Program-made: the position numbers and the translations under genes
Shown: piece after piece, positions 1 to 7,833 of the stretch
How the letters are laid out: every line of letters begins with the position of its first letter
How positions within the stretch are numbered: position 1 is the stretch's first letter
Assembly (NCBI RefSeq): GCF_001570925.1
Contig: NZ_BCSP01000008.1
Span: forward strand, 1 to 64,000
Length of the DNA stretch: 64,000 nt
Direction of reading: 5' to 3'
DNA from: [Zimmermannella] bifida NBRC 103089
GTDB taxonomy: Bacteria; Actinomycetota; Actinomycetes; Actinomycetales; Microbacteriaceae
Notes under the pieces: model-generated
Databases searched by the model: none
Told to the model about the DNA's origin: nothing
What the model saw: the letters and a program-made list of their open reading frames with translations, nothing else

Positions 1-798
1 CTGTTGCTGGAATTCACGAATACTCTCCTCTAGGAACGCATCCCATTCCCCCGCGGGATAGCCAAGAAACCCGTTTGCAATGAGCGCAACTCGACCAAGC
101 CACACCCATTCTGGATACCACTCGGCATTGTCGCGATTGATGGAAACTAGACGGGCCGTAGTTCCCTTTCCAAAATTTCCGGTTGCTTCCTCGGGGGTAA
201 ATCCCTCCAGCGCCTGCAAAACCTGAATCAGCGCCGTGTTCATTTCCCTTCCGTACAAGCCATCAGTCGGAACGATTCCCGTATAACCTTGGTAACTCCG
301 GTTGATTTCTTGCTGCATGTCACGGAGGACCGGATTGGCACCATACCGCTCAAGCAGCACGAACTGGCTCATCGATAGCAGCGCTTTCATGATTTCAAGG
401 GTTACCGTTGAATCCCCATCAATACCCATGTCGGACTTTAGTTTTCGGATCGCTCCCCCGGTACCGTCATAGAAATTTCGAGAGATGTGACTACCTGTGG
501 AATAGCCCTTGCACCAAAGCGCACCCTGAATGATTGCGTAGACGTTGTCCTGCGATGAATCCTGCTCAGATTGCTGCAAGATACCTTCTGGCCATCGTGC
601 TTTGAATCGCCCTTCAGTGCCGGGACCAAAGTTGTCCGCGGTCTCCGTGATACCGAGTTCAATCTGTAGCGCATGGAGCAGTCCGTAGATTGTGCCCCAG
701 CCGGTGAAGCCATCCTCTGGCACGCCGGTCCAGCCAACGCGGTCCTTGTAGGTAGTGTTTAGCCACGCTTGAGTTTCCAAAACCATTTGATCAACCAT
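1..798 (-). CDS. Peptidoglycan-binding/DUF1906-like glycoside hydrolase protein (C-terminus outside window)
   Basis: Open frame of 266 codons with no stop before the left edge, so the C-terminus is missing. The start is ATG at 798, with AAAGG six bases upstream; an in-frame ATG at 804 overlaps that ribosome site and is less likely. The N-terminus (LETQAWLNTTY, then EDGFTGWGTIYGLLHALQ) and a later GLYGREMNTALIQVLQALEG segment resemble the tandem peptidoglycan-binding-like modules that precede a DUF1906 (Rv2525c-like) glycoside-hydrolase fold in many Gram-positive proteins. The catalytic part would lie beyond base 1, so activity cannot be judged. No signal peptide or membrane helix is visible. 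It is divergent from the XRE gene. Confidence 0.7.
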   Translation of the reverse strand, partial: MVDQMVLETQAWLNTTYKDRVGWTGVPEDGFTGWGTIYGLLHALQIELGITETADNFGPGTEGRFKARWPEGILQQSEQDSSQDNVYAIIQGALWCKGYSTGSHISRNFYDGTGGAIRKLKSDMGIDGDSTVTLEIMKALLSMSQFVLLERYGANPVLRDMQQEINRSYQGYTGIVPTDGLYGREMNTALIQVLQALEGFTPEEATGNFGKGTTARLVSINRDNAEWYPEWVWLGRVALIANGFLGYPAGEWDAFLEESIREFQQQ

Positions 799-910
799 GT
801 TCATCCTTTCGCGAGAAGACGCAGCGCCCGGTGGCGCCCGTCACCTTCCACTGCCGCGGAAGCATGAACTGTTAACCGACGGCAACAGGTCAGCCCACTG
901 AGGCAACCAC

Positions 911-950
911 TTGCCAAGTATGACTATGCTTGTTAGCATGTATGCGTACA
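911..950 (+). promoter_or_regulatory. Putative promoter and operator of the XRE gene
   Basis: TTGCCA at 911-916 and TAGCAT at 934-939 are 17 bases apart and make a plausible promoter. The -10 lies inside a 20-base sequence (931-950) that recurs with 17 of 20 matches in inverted orientation at 2036-2055. Its core GTATGCGTAC is one base from a perfect palindrome. The likely binder is the XRE protein encoded just downstream, giving autoregulation; this is inferred from position and repetition. Confidence 0.55.
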
Positions 951-964
951 GAGAAAGGATGGTT

Positions 965-1336
965 ATGGTCACCCCCGCTACTTTTGGCGAGTTCATCGCT
1001 TCGCGACGAAAGCAAGCCGAACTCACCATGCGTGAGTTCGCAGATCGCATTCGAGTCACGGCCCCGTATCTGAGCGACATCGAAAAGGGGCGCCGAGCGG
1101 CCCCGGATTCAAAGCTTGAAGCGATTGCCCTAGCACTGAAACTGACACAGGTCGAGCGAGAAGAGATGTTTGACTTGGCCGCTCGCACTCGAGACCATCA
1201 AGTTTCCATTGACCTCACCGACTACATCATGGATACCGATGGAGCGAGGATTGCGCTACGCCGCGCCAAGGAACGAGCCCTCACCGATGAACAGTGGGAG
1301 CAAATTGTCAAGATCATTGAGGGCGATTGGGAGTAA
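965..1336 (+). CDS. XRE-family helix-turn-helix repressor
   Basis: 123-residue DNA-binding protein. Residues 5-65 form an HTH_XRE domain (GEFIASRRKQAELTMREFAD, then APYLSDIEKGRR, the usual recognition-helix signature). The C-terminal half is acidic and helical and has no recognised catalytic motif. ATG at 965 is chosen because AAAGGA sits just upstream; an upstream TTG at 911 would overlap the promoter. It is followed 23 bases later by an ImmA/IrrE protease, the usual partner that cleaves or inactivates such repressors in phage and conjugative-element switches. It probably represses its own promoter and the one before the small ORF at 2071. Confidence 0.85.
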   Translation: MVTPATFGEFIASRRKQAELTMREFADRIRVTAPYLSDIEKGRRAAPDSKLEAIALALKLTQVEREEMFDLAARTRDHQVSIDLTDYIMDTDGARIALRRAKERALTDEQWEQIVKIIEGDWE

Positions 1337-1359
1337 CTGTGGAAGTCTGACCACGATTC

Positions 1360-2007
1360 ATGCAGTTCGCGGAACTTGAGGACATCGCTGAGCAGCGGCT
1401 AGCTACGTATCGCGGTGGATACCTTCTCGAAAAACCACAGGCGATCGATATCGAGCATTTCGCAGAGTTTGCGCTCCAGGCGAGCCTGGACTTCGCTCAG
1501 CTCTCCACGGATCAGAGCATTTTGGGCCTCACGACATTCGCGACCACTTCGCTTTCGGTAAGAGATAAGAAGCCGACGATCGACCTCACGTTTCCACCCC
1601 GGACGATCGTTCTCGATACCAAAGCGCATGAGACTCAACCGGAAACACGCCACCGGTTCACTGTCGCTCACGAGTGCGCACACCTCATTCTGCATGAACA
1701 GTATTTTTTGAAGCAGCATCAGCACGGCGCAGTGGCCAAAGTGGCTCGTTGTGAATCAAACACAACTTCACAGCCTGCAGACGGGCCGCGAAACAGGCTG
1801 GAACTGCAAGCAAACCATTTGGGCGCGTGCCTGCTCATGCCTCGCCCAACGTTCACGAGCTACTTCAACGCGCACCTCGCTGCGAAATGGCGCGAGATGA
1901 ACACCCACGAGCGCCAAACGACATTCGCTGAACTTGCCGGCGTCTTTCAAGTATCAAGAGAGGCCGCAAAGTGGCGCATTCGCCGTCTGGGGCTGAAAGC
2001 GAAGTAG
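1360..2007 (+). CDS. ImmA/IrrE-family metallo-endopeptidase
   Basis: 215-residue protein with the zinc protease motif HECAH (residues 104-108) inside the family-typical context RHRFTVAHECAHLILH. The remainder (ELQANHLGACLLMP, then a VSREAAKWRIRRLGL tail resembling a small winged-helix/HTH) also fits the family. ImmA proteins cleave XRE repressors after a stress signal and IrrE controls the DNA-damage response in Deinococcus. Adjacency to the XRE gene suggests a two-gene switch. The start is ATG at 1360, 23 bases after the upstream stop, with no strong ribosome site. Confidence 0.88.
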   Translation: MQFAELEDIAEQRLATYRGGYLLEKPQAIDIEHFAEFALQASLDFAQLSTDQSILGLTTFATTSLSVRDKKPTIDLTFPPRTIVLDTKAHETQPETRHRFTVAHECAHLILHEQYFLKQHQHGAVAKVARCESNTTSQPADGPRNRLELQANHLGACLLMPRPTFTSYFNAHLAAKWREMNTHERQTTFAELAGVFQVSREAAKWRIRRLGLKAK

Positions 2008-2035
2008 AGGAGATGTGAAAAAATTTTCCGCCATG

Positions 2036-2055
2036 CGTATGCATACCTGCTAACA
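2036..2055 (-). promoter_or_regulatory. Second copy of the XRE-module operator-like sequence
   Basis: Read on the minus strand, this 20-mer matches the sequence at 931-950 at 17 of 20 positions and contains a perfect 10-base palindrome, GTATGCATAC. It lies 15 bases before the ATG of the small ORF at 2071. The two copies bracket the XRE and ImmA genes, as operators of a lysogeny-like or stress switch would. A role as repressor site is inferred. Confidence 0.55.
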
Positions 2056-2070
2056 CGCGAATAGAGTGAA

Positions 2071-2241
2071 ATGAAAACCATTAAGAACGCAAACGGGAAG
2101 ACCGTGTGCCGAGTTGACGAGCTAACACAGGAAGTCGAAATCATCCGACGCGGTTGTCGAACAGTTGTGAGGTTTCACGGTGACGGCACCATGACTGTCA
2201 CCAACACCATGATCGGAATCGAATCTCAAAACCAAAAATAG
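2071..2241 (+). CDS. Small conserved-looking protein, 56 residues
   Basis: Open frame beginning MKTIKNANGKTVCRVDE and ending with stop TAG at 2239-2241. The pattern (polar N-terminus, EVEIIRRGCRTVVRF, then DGTMTVTNT) suggests a small all-beta domain. I recall similar short proteins beside XRE/ImmA genes in actinobacterial prophage-like regions, but assign no function. It follows directly on the second operator copy, so it is the best candidate target of the XRE/ImmA switch. The ribosome site is weak (AGAG at 2063-2066). Confidence 0.55.
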   Translation: MKTIKNANGKTVCRVDELTQEVEIIRRGCRTVVRFHGDGTMTVTNTMIGIESQNQK

Positions 2242-2362
2242 GACACCTTCACCCAGATACACGTCCATAGAACCGCTCGACGGGCAGGGCAGCAATTGAT
2301 CGAATCAGGCGCCAGACCGTCACTGCGGCCGATGGCGCCACGGCCACCGGAGTTGAGGAATC

Positions 2363-2965
2363 ATGGACGCAGCGCCCGACGCTGAAGTAATACTCGCGTT
2401 CGCGAACGAAGCGGCGCGAGGTGGGAACATTTCAGAGACGCACCTATATCGAGTCAATAAACACGAGTTGGCGAGAATGATTGATCGCGATCGCCAACTG
2501 CGCGCTCAGGCTCGCGGCACTCTCGCACCCGCGAGAGACGCCCAGGAAATCTTGACGGAGCTTTGGCGAATCGAGGAAGCGAACGCACACAAGTTTTACC
2601 GAACTGACCGAAAGTGGTCCTCCAACATTTCCTACGAGCAGCTCGCAGAATCGGGCCTGCAATTTGCCGTCGGCACAGAATCGCCTGACGCAATCGTGTC
2701 ACGACAACTCGATGCCGAAACGAAATCAAGACTCGTCCAATATCTTGTGGCAGCTCGCAGGACACTCACCAGCAGGCAGCAAGAAGTCATCACTCTCATG
2801 TACGAGCATCACCTCACTCAGGCGCAAACCGCGCGAAAACTGAACATCTCACGAGCTGCCGTTTCGAAAACTCACCACAAGGCCCTGGCAGCGCTCCGCG
2901 ACAATCTCGCATCCACAATGCTTGAAAAACTAGCCCTCAAGACCTCGCGCCCGATTTCAGGATGA
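2363..2965 (+). CDS. Sigma-70 region-4-like DNA-binding protein
   Basis: 200-residue protein with a C-terminal helix-turn-helix of sigma region 4 type (residues about 135-185: TSRQQEVITLMYEHHLTQAQ, then ARKLNISRAAVSKTHHKAL). The first 120 residues are helical and lack a recognisable region 2, so it may be a truncated or phage-type sigma-like regulator rather than a full sigma factor. The ATG at 2363 follows a GGAG-like site (GAGTTGAGGAATC). It lies between the XRE/ImmA module and the peptidoglycan-binding cassette and could drive the latter; that link is inference. Confidence 0.7.
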   Translation: MDAAPDAEVILAFANEAARGGNISETHLYRVNKHELARMIDRDRQLRAQARGTLAPARDAQEILTELWRIEEANAHKFYRTDRKWSSNISYEQLAESGLQFAVGTESPDAIVSRQLDAETKSRLVQYLVAARRTLTSRQQEVITLMYEHHLTQAQTARKLNISRAAVSKTHHKALAALRDNLASTMLEKLALKTSRPISG

Positions 2966-2990
2966 CTCCCTGTCCTAACTCTGGAACGGG

Positions 2991-3041
2991 TTGACAACTT
3001 TACGTCCTGTGGCAGTACCAATGAGGGAGCAATCCCTCATT
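2991..3041 (+). promoter_or_regulatory. Promoter-like boxes plus perfect 9-bp palindrome
   Basis: TTGACA (2991-2996) is followed at long spacing (19 bases) by TACCAA (3016-3021). Overlapping its end is a perfect inverted repeat, AATGAGGGA, four bases, TCCCTCATT (3020-3041), at the expected transcription start. It could be an operator or a 5' mRNA hairpin for the peptidoglycan-binding-repeat gene. Confidence 0.45.
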
Positions 3042-3077
3042 AGTTCAAAACCGAGATGGTCACTCTGATGAAGACGA

Positions 3078-3473
3078 GTGACATGGGAGATTGGAAATCA
3101 GTTGGCACAGTACGAAATCGAAAGTTATTCGCAGTGGCGTGAACCCACCACAGTTAACCTGCGTGCTCGCGTCCAGGCCGCACTTCGAACACGGCAGCTA
3201 TACGCCGGGCCGATTGATGGGGCGTGGGGACCGAACACGATTCGAGGTATCCAAAGCGTCCTCAGCCGCGCAGGACAATACACTGGACCCATCGATGGTG
3301 CCGTTGGGCCAAACACACGGTGGGGCGTATTGAAGTATGCATGGGCTTCGTCTGGTTATCATCCCACGTTCAAGCTCGGGGGTCCGGATCTACCTGCAAA
3401 CGGGCTCATAATCAACCCAGACCTATTCTGGACTCAGTTTTGCAAAGCGGTAGTAGCGGGGTACGGGCTCTAA
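3078..3473 (+). CDS. Short protein with two peptidoglycan-binding-like repeats
   Basis: 131 residues with two tandem modules of the form YxGPIDGxxGPNT (YAGPIDGAWGPNTIRGIQ and YTGPIDGAVGPNTRWGVL), the pattern of PG_binding_1-type repeats that recognise cell-wall glycan or peptide. No signal peptide, membrane helix or catalytic domain is present; the last 40 residues (YHPTFKLGGPDLPANGLIIN) are unassigned. The start is uncertain: GTG 3078 gives the longest frame and TTG 3102 is possible. It converges on, and overlaps by four bases, the lipoprotein gene at 3470. A broken paralogue lies at 4060-4414. Confidence 0.65.
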   Translation: MTWEIGNQLAQYEIESYSQWREPTTVNLRARVQAALRTRQLYAGPIDGAWGPNTIRGIQSVLSRAGQYTGPIDGAVGPNTRWGVLKYAWASSGYHPTFKLGGPDLPANGLIINPDLFWTQFCKAVVAGYGL

Positions 3474-3838
3474 GGAAAAGGCCGATGGCCGGTCTCCACA
3501 ACGGCAGACCGGCCATTGTGCTCGCAGTACAGCGTCCAGGGACCATCCACCCGCTGACTGTTCGACTGCACCACAATGAGATACTCGTCCCCATCTCGGC
3601 TAATCACAGCGTCTTCGAAGGTGTACTCCTTGTCCATGTACGCCACCGCACTCGCCTCGGATAAAGCTCCAAAAACGTCGTTGAGCGTCGCTTCACGACA
3701 GTCGTCAATCATTCGAGCGCGCTGACGATCACTCAGGTCTAGCGCCTCCGACTCATCCATCTGCTGAGCACAACCAGCAAGCAAGGGCATACACAGGGCG
3801 CCGACCATCCACGCCTTCCGAACCATAGGCATCATCAT
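3470..3838 (-). CDS. Small putative lipoprotein
   Basis: About 122 residues starting in the MMMPMVRKAW run. Positive residues, a short hydrophobic stretch and the lipobox LLAGC predict export and lipid anchoring. The mature part contains IDDCREAT and DGPWTLYCEHNG, so two cysteines may pair. No family is recognised. The exact start is uncertain because several in-frame ATGs lie close together; the one at 3808 has GGAAGG upstream but leaves little signal sequence. The gene converges on the peptidoglycan-binding gene. A decayed relative (4451-4835) has the same order of motifs (LDECVRSTI, then PAYCEVIG). Confidence 0.6.
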   Translation of the reverse strand: MMMPMVRKAWMVGALCMPLLAGCAQQMDESEALDLSDRQRARMIDDCREATLNDVFGALSEASAVAYMDKEYTFEDAVISRDGDEYLIVVQSNSQRVDGPWTLYCEHNGRSAVVETGHRPFP

Positions 3839-4059
3839 AGGCGTCGACTGCATACGAAATTCGCAAGTCGTAATTTCGATAGCCACTTGTGATCTCAGCA
3901 CTCCGAGACAAGCAATCATCCGCAGCACGGAACAAATTTGCCTCGTATTGAAGCAACAGCAAAGGTTCCAGGTCGCAATTCCTCGTTAACACACAGTCCT
4001 CTCACGTCAGTAGATATGGGGCGGATTCCCGGCTCATACCTACTACGGGAAGGAACAAC

Positions 4060-4414
4060 AATGTCATTCGCATACGTGGTGGAATCCTCCGCGAAAGGCA
4101 GCGGACCGAACGACTAGTACTCCAAGTGGGGGGGGAACCAACAAGCGCCACTCTACGTCGACAAATTCAGGACGGCCTACGCCGATTGAGCCACTATCGC
4201 GGGCCCGTTGACGGGGCTTGGGCCCCGGAGACAATTAAAGGCATCCAGCGATTTACTCAGGCTCAGAACCTGTACAACGGCCCGGCTGACGGAGCCGTTG
4301 GTAAGAACACAGTAATTGGGGGTGTTCAATTACGCGAACCACTGGCGCCGATTGAAGACAAGTGAAGCCTACGAACCTTGGCCCGCCCTTTTCATCAGCA
4401 ACGGTGATACTTGA
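4060..4414 (+). pseudogene. Broken paralogue of the peptidoglycan-binding-repeat gene
   Basis: An ATG at 4060 with a good ribosome site (GGAAGG) opens a frame that hits TAG at 4114-4116, in the context PND-stop-YSKWGGEPT. The intact paralogue has YSQWREPTTVNLRARVQ at the same place, so TAG may be a mutated TGG. Reading on gives two repeats (YRGPVDGAWAPET and YNGPADGAVGKNT). After NT the frame shifts near 4311-4316; the +1 frame continues LGVFNYANHW to a stop at 4412-4414, matching GVLKYA of the intact copy. A run of eight G (4128-4135) lies inside. Either the gene is dead or it needs recoding. Confidence 0.6.
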
Positions 4415-4450
4415 GGGGGTGAATTCCATGCTCGCCTAGTCAGCTAAGGA

Positions 4451-4835
4451 TCATCTGGCGTCCATCCCAGCGGCGGTGATTGGCGTAATTTGGGCGCCGA
4501 TCACCTCGCAATAGGCAGGGTTAATGCCTTCCGGCTCGTCGAATCCAGGGATCACTGTCAGCCACCAGCCATCAATGACCTCGCTACATGCCGAGCCGAC
4601 GTCGTAGATCTGGAGAAATCCATATAAGGCTTCTTCATGGGAAATTCTGCGGAAAGCCTGCAAATCCGGGATGGTCGAGCGCACACATTCATCCAGTTGC
4701 GCCTACGTGGCCGCTTGGTGCCGACGACCTAACCGGCACCGCAGCAACGTCCACTTCATGCTCAACAGCACGCCCAACGAGTGTCAGCGGAGCAAACAGC
4801 AGCGGTACCGACTTGTTCCATCTGCGGTGGAGCAT
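4451..4835 (-). pseudogene. Broken paralogue of the small lipoprotein gene
   Basis: ATG at 4835 with AAGGAG six bases upstream starts MLHRRWNKSVPLLFAPLTLVG, a signal-like stretch in which the residue expected to be the lipobox cysteine is arginine (CGT at 4770-4772). This frame ends at TGA 4689-4691. The next frame, open from 4702 to a stop at 4451, continues LDECVRSTIPDLQAF and ends PAYCEVIGAQITPITAAG. One indel around 4690-4705 would join them. The motif order matches the lipoprotein at 3470-3838. With the adjacent broken peptidoglycan-binding gene this is a second, decaying copy of the cassette. Confidence 0.5.
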
Positions 4836-4956
4836 CTCAAACTCCTTGCCAGATCCTTCACCAAACGTACCGACCAGTACGTCGCGACCGTTACGTCACC
4901 TGACAAACAGTTGCCCAATTGTGTCGCCCGGCAAGGTTCCGTGACAAACTGCATCC

Positions 4957-5658
4957 ATGCCAAAACTGGGATACACCGCCGCGCAGATCCGCGCCGCCGA
5001 GGCACCGCTACTCGCAAAGGGCGTGCCGCTCATGATCCGCGCGGCGCAGGCCCTTGCCGATCACGTGACCAGCGTGCTGCCCGAACCTTCCGCGTCGCGC
5101 GTACTCGTGCTCGCCGGCGCAGGCGATAACGGTGGCGACGCGTGCTGGGCAGCCTCGTTCTTGGCTGAGGCGGGCGTGCAGGTCAACGTCGTGCCAGTCA
5201 TGGGCCGGCTTTCACCGGAACCTGAAGCCGGCGCGCGTGAGTCTGGGGCACGCATCCTCACCGAGGCGAAACCGGTCGACGCGGCGCAGCTCGTTGCCGA
5301 TGCCGACGTCATCATCGACGGCATGCTCGGCATCGGCGCTGGCGGCACTGCAGCTGGCGGTTCGCCCGCACTTCGCGGCACGGCACGCGACTGGGCACTC
5401 GCCGTGCACGCCGCCCTCACCGAAAACCCGCATCCGCTGGTTATCGCCGTGGACCTCCCCTCCGGCATCGACCCCGACAGCGGCGAAGTTGCAGAACCCG
5501 AAGCGGTCATTCCGGCCGACCTCACCGTCACCTTCATCGGCATTAAAGCTGGATGCCTACAGGGCGAGGGTGCGAAACTCGCGGGCAAAGTGTGGCTCGA
5601 ACCGATCGGCGCCTCGCAACACCTGCTCGGAGTGCCGCCGGCCGTGACCGTTAGCTAG
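4957..5658 (+). CDS. nnrE: NAD(P)H-hydrate epimerase
   Basis: 233-residue YjeF_N-type protein that interconverts R and S forms of hydrated NADH or NADPH so that a dehydratase can repair them. The signature GAGDNGGD (residues 54-61) and the metal/substrate loop DLPSGID (166-172) are intact. The usual partner dehydratase domain (NnrD) is not fused and is not in this window. The ATG at 4957 has no ribosome site; CAAACT six bases upstream could be the -10 of a leaderless transcript. It converges on the nuclease gene at 5655. Confidence 0.88.
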   Translation: MPKLGYTAAQIRAAEAPLLAKGVPLMIRAAQALADHVTSVLPEPSASRVLVLAGAGDNGGDACWAASFLAEAGVQVNVVPVMGRLSPEPEAGARESGARILTEAKPVDAAQLVADADVIIDGMLGIGAGGTAAGGSPALRGTARDWALAVHAALTENPHPLVIAVDLPSGIDPDSGEVAEPEAVIPADLTVTFIGIKAGCLQGEGAKLAGKVWLEPIGASQHLLGVPPAVTVS

Positions 5659-6584
5659 CTCGTTAGTGCCAGATTCTTCAGCACCTCATCGGCAAGCTGC
5701 ACGAGCTTCGCGATCTGCGCCTCATCACGTTCAATCCACACCCACTGCGGCTGCGCATCCTGCACCACAAAGTTCTCGTGGCGTTCCCACACAAACAGCG
5801 TGCGGGATGCACCGGTCACGTACTGCTGCCACCACACCTGCCGCAGATAGTTGCGCGGGATGCGGTTCCAGGGCTTGTTCGTGGTCTTGATCTCGGCAAG
5901 CACCACCTCGTCGTTAAGGTGTGCGAGGCCATCCGGTGTCGCCAGGTGCCGCTTGTTCGCTTCGGCGTGCATCAGCAAGCCGCACGGCTCAATACCGTGT
6001 TCAGCGCGCACCCACGCGGCGATCTCGGGTTCGCGCTGCCGCCCAAATTCGGTAAATGCGTTGCCCTGAAACGAACCGCCGTACAGCTTGTCGTTCACCA
6101 CCGCGCGCACCGACGTCAATGTCGCGAGCCGCGCCGCATCGGTTGCGGTGATACCCGTTCGACGAAAACTCAGCCACGATTCGCGGTCGCTATCGGCGCA
6201 AAGTACGCGACCCCGCAACTCGCCTTGCACGACGTCGAACGGATCTCGTGGGTCGAGCATCCCTGCCCGCCAAACGGTGCCGGTTGCGGGCGTTACCGGG
6301 ATGCCTGCCGGTCGCGTTTGCGCAAACGTGTACGTTTCCCGGTCGGCAGGTTCCGTCGCGTTCGCGGTGCCGAGCGCACGCAGCGTCGGTTCAAATGAGA
6401 GCGCGAGCGGCGTGTAGTCGCTTGCGGCGCGTACTGCGCGCTCGGTAGCTACGGCGAGTTCGTTTTCCGGGTAGCCCGACGCATCCTCTGCAGCCGGATC
6501 CTGGGCAGCCGGACGGAAAACAACCATTGTCGTATTCTGCCACTGCCCATCGGCAGACGCTGGCGTTGCGGCCGCGATTGGCAT
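5655..6584 (-). CDS. YqaJ-type recombinase/exonuclease domain protein
   Basis: 309 residues. The C-terminal two thirds carry the YqaJ/lambda-exonuclease-like core: RESWLSFRRTGITATDAARL, then FGRQREPEIAAWV, then LATPDGLAHLNDEVVLAEIKTT, where D, E and K are the expected PD-(D/E)XK active-site residues. The first 80 residues are unassigned. The family processes double-strand ends in phage recombination, and chromosomal copies occur in actinobacteria. No recT-like partner is nearby. The start is uncertain: ATG 6584 or ATG 6527. It converges on nnrE. Confidence 0.75.
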   Translation of the reverse strand: MPIAAATPASADGQWQNTTMVVFRPAAQDPAAEDASGYPENELAVATERAVRAASDYTPLALSFEPTLRALGTANATEPADRETYTFAQTRPAGIPVTPATGTVWRAGMLDPRDPFDVVQGELRGRVLCADSDRESWLSFRRTGITATDAARLATLTSVRAVVNDKLYGGSFQGNAFTEFGRQREPEIAAWVRAEHGIEPCGLLMHAEANKRHLATPDGLAHLNDEVVLAEIKTTNKPWNRIPRNYLRQVWWQQYVTGASRTLFVWERHENFVVQDAQPQWVWIERDEAQIAKLVQLADEVLKNLALTS

Positions 6585-6648
6585 TTCATTTCAACGCGGT
6601 TGGTCGCCCCAACCCCGAACGCCAGGCGAACGAGCCGCGGCGTTGCAA

Positions 6649-7683
6649 CTAGGCCGAGGGCGTCTCGAAGAACTTGGTCGGTTCCGACAGCTCGCGCGAC
6701 GGATCCGGACGCTCGATAACCGGCTCCGGTGCATCCTCAACCGAGTCGATAATCGTGGTTGGGACGGCAACCGCAAGCGCGCCGTACTGCACGGCCTTCG
6801 CGAGACCAGTCTTGATCGCCAGTTTCGGCAGGTGTCCGTAATCGGGGCGACCGCCAGCCTGACCCGGACCCTGAATCGAGTGGCCTACGAAACCGGCGAG
6901 GGAGGCATCGCCGGCACCGGTCGTGTTGACCACCTCGGGTGCCGGTGCGAGCCCCCACCAAGCGTCGTCCTTGGTGATGGCGAGTGCACCATCGCCGCCC
7001 ATCGACACCAGCGCGACTTCGAGGTTGGTTTCTTCGATGACCTGACGGCCAGCTTCAAGCACATCACCGACGGTGTGCATGTGGCGCTGCACGAGCGTTG
7101 CGATTTCGTCGGCGTTCGGCTTGATCAGGTCGACGAGACCCGACTTCGTCCAGTACTCGAGCGAGCTGCCGGATGAGTCGAACGCGATGCGGGTGCCCAG
7201 GTTCTTTGCTGCTTCAAAGAGGTGGGTGAAGTCGACTTTCTCGCCGGTTTCGGGGTGGCGCGGCACCGATCCCGACACCACGAGCCAGTCGGCACGCAGC
7301 GAACGGATCTCGTTCAACGTCATGTCGACGACCGCATCCCAATCGCGTTGCGGAATCGGCACGGCTTTCTGGTTGACGTTGGTGGTGCGGCCGTTGCGTT
7401 CAAGCACGGCGGTGTTGACGCGCATGCGGCCAGGAATTGGCAGGATGCGGAGGATCTGCGGGTGCGGGGTGCGGAACAGCAGGTGCTCGTCTTCGCGGCC
7501 GATCGGCAGCACTGCCGAGGTGGCGACCCCGGCAACTCGCAGCGTGCGCGAAACGTTGATGCCCTTGCCAGAGAGGAACTCCTGGATGTCAGTGGCGCGG
7601 TTCACCTTGCCAGCGTCGAAATCGTCGACGAAATAGGTGCGGTCGATTACCGGTGCGGGCGTGAGCGAAACAACTGCGGCCAT
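6649..7683 (-). CDS. PfkB-family sugar kinase, 1-phosphofructokinase-like
   Basis: 344-residue ribokinase-fold kinase. GKGIN (39-43) at the sugar site and TTGAGDAS (254-261) with the catalytic aspartate are intact. The N-terminus (SLTPAPVIDRTYFVDDFDAGKVNRA) is like the FruK/LacC branch, so fructose-1-phosphate, tagatose-6-phosphate or fructose-6-phosphate are likely substrates. No PTS or sugar transporter gene is adjacent, so the substrate is not fixed by context. A roughly 40-residue C-terminal extension rich in P and E is unusual. ATG 7683 follows GGAG at 7689-7692. Confidence 0.8.
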   Translation of the reverse strand: MAAVVSLTPAPVIDRTYFVDDFDAGKVNRATDIQEFLSGKGINVSRTLRVAGVATSAVLPIGREDEHLLFRTPHPQILRILPIPGRMRVNTAVLERNGRTTNVNQKAVPIPQRDWDAVVDMTLNEIRSLRADWLVVSGSVPRHPETGEKVDFTHLFEAAKNLGTRIAFDSSGSSLEYWTKSGLVDLIKPNADEIATLVQRHMHTVGDVLEAGRQVIEETNLEVALVSMGGDGALAITKDDAWWGLAPAPEVVNTTGAGDASLAGFVGHSIQGPGQAGGRPDYGHLPKLAIKTGLAKAVQYGALAVAVPTTIIDSVEDAPEPVIERPDPSRELSEPTKFFETPSA

Positions 7684-7833
7684 GAAGCACTCCTTCGGTT
7701 GGTGCGTTCAGCGTAACGGCCGCTGGTTACGACGCATGCAGAGTTTGTAGAGCGAGCATGCATGTTCACTGGCGATACCGCAGCAGGATGCGCGCGGTGC
7801 TTGGATTAAGCGTCAGCATGAAAAGCTGGATGC

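Noticed and set aside
4706-4956. Short open frames on the plus strand before nnrE
   Set aside because: They overlap the decayed lipoprotein gene, lack ribosome sites and read as R/S/T-rich shadow sequence.
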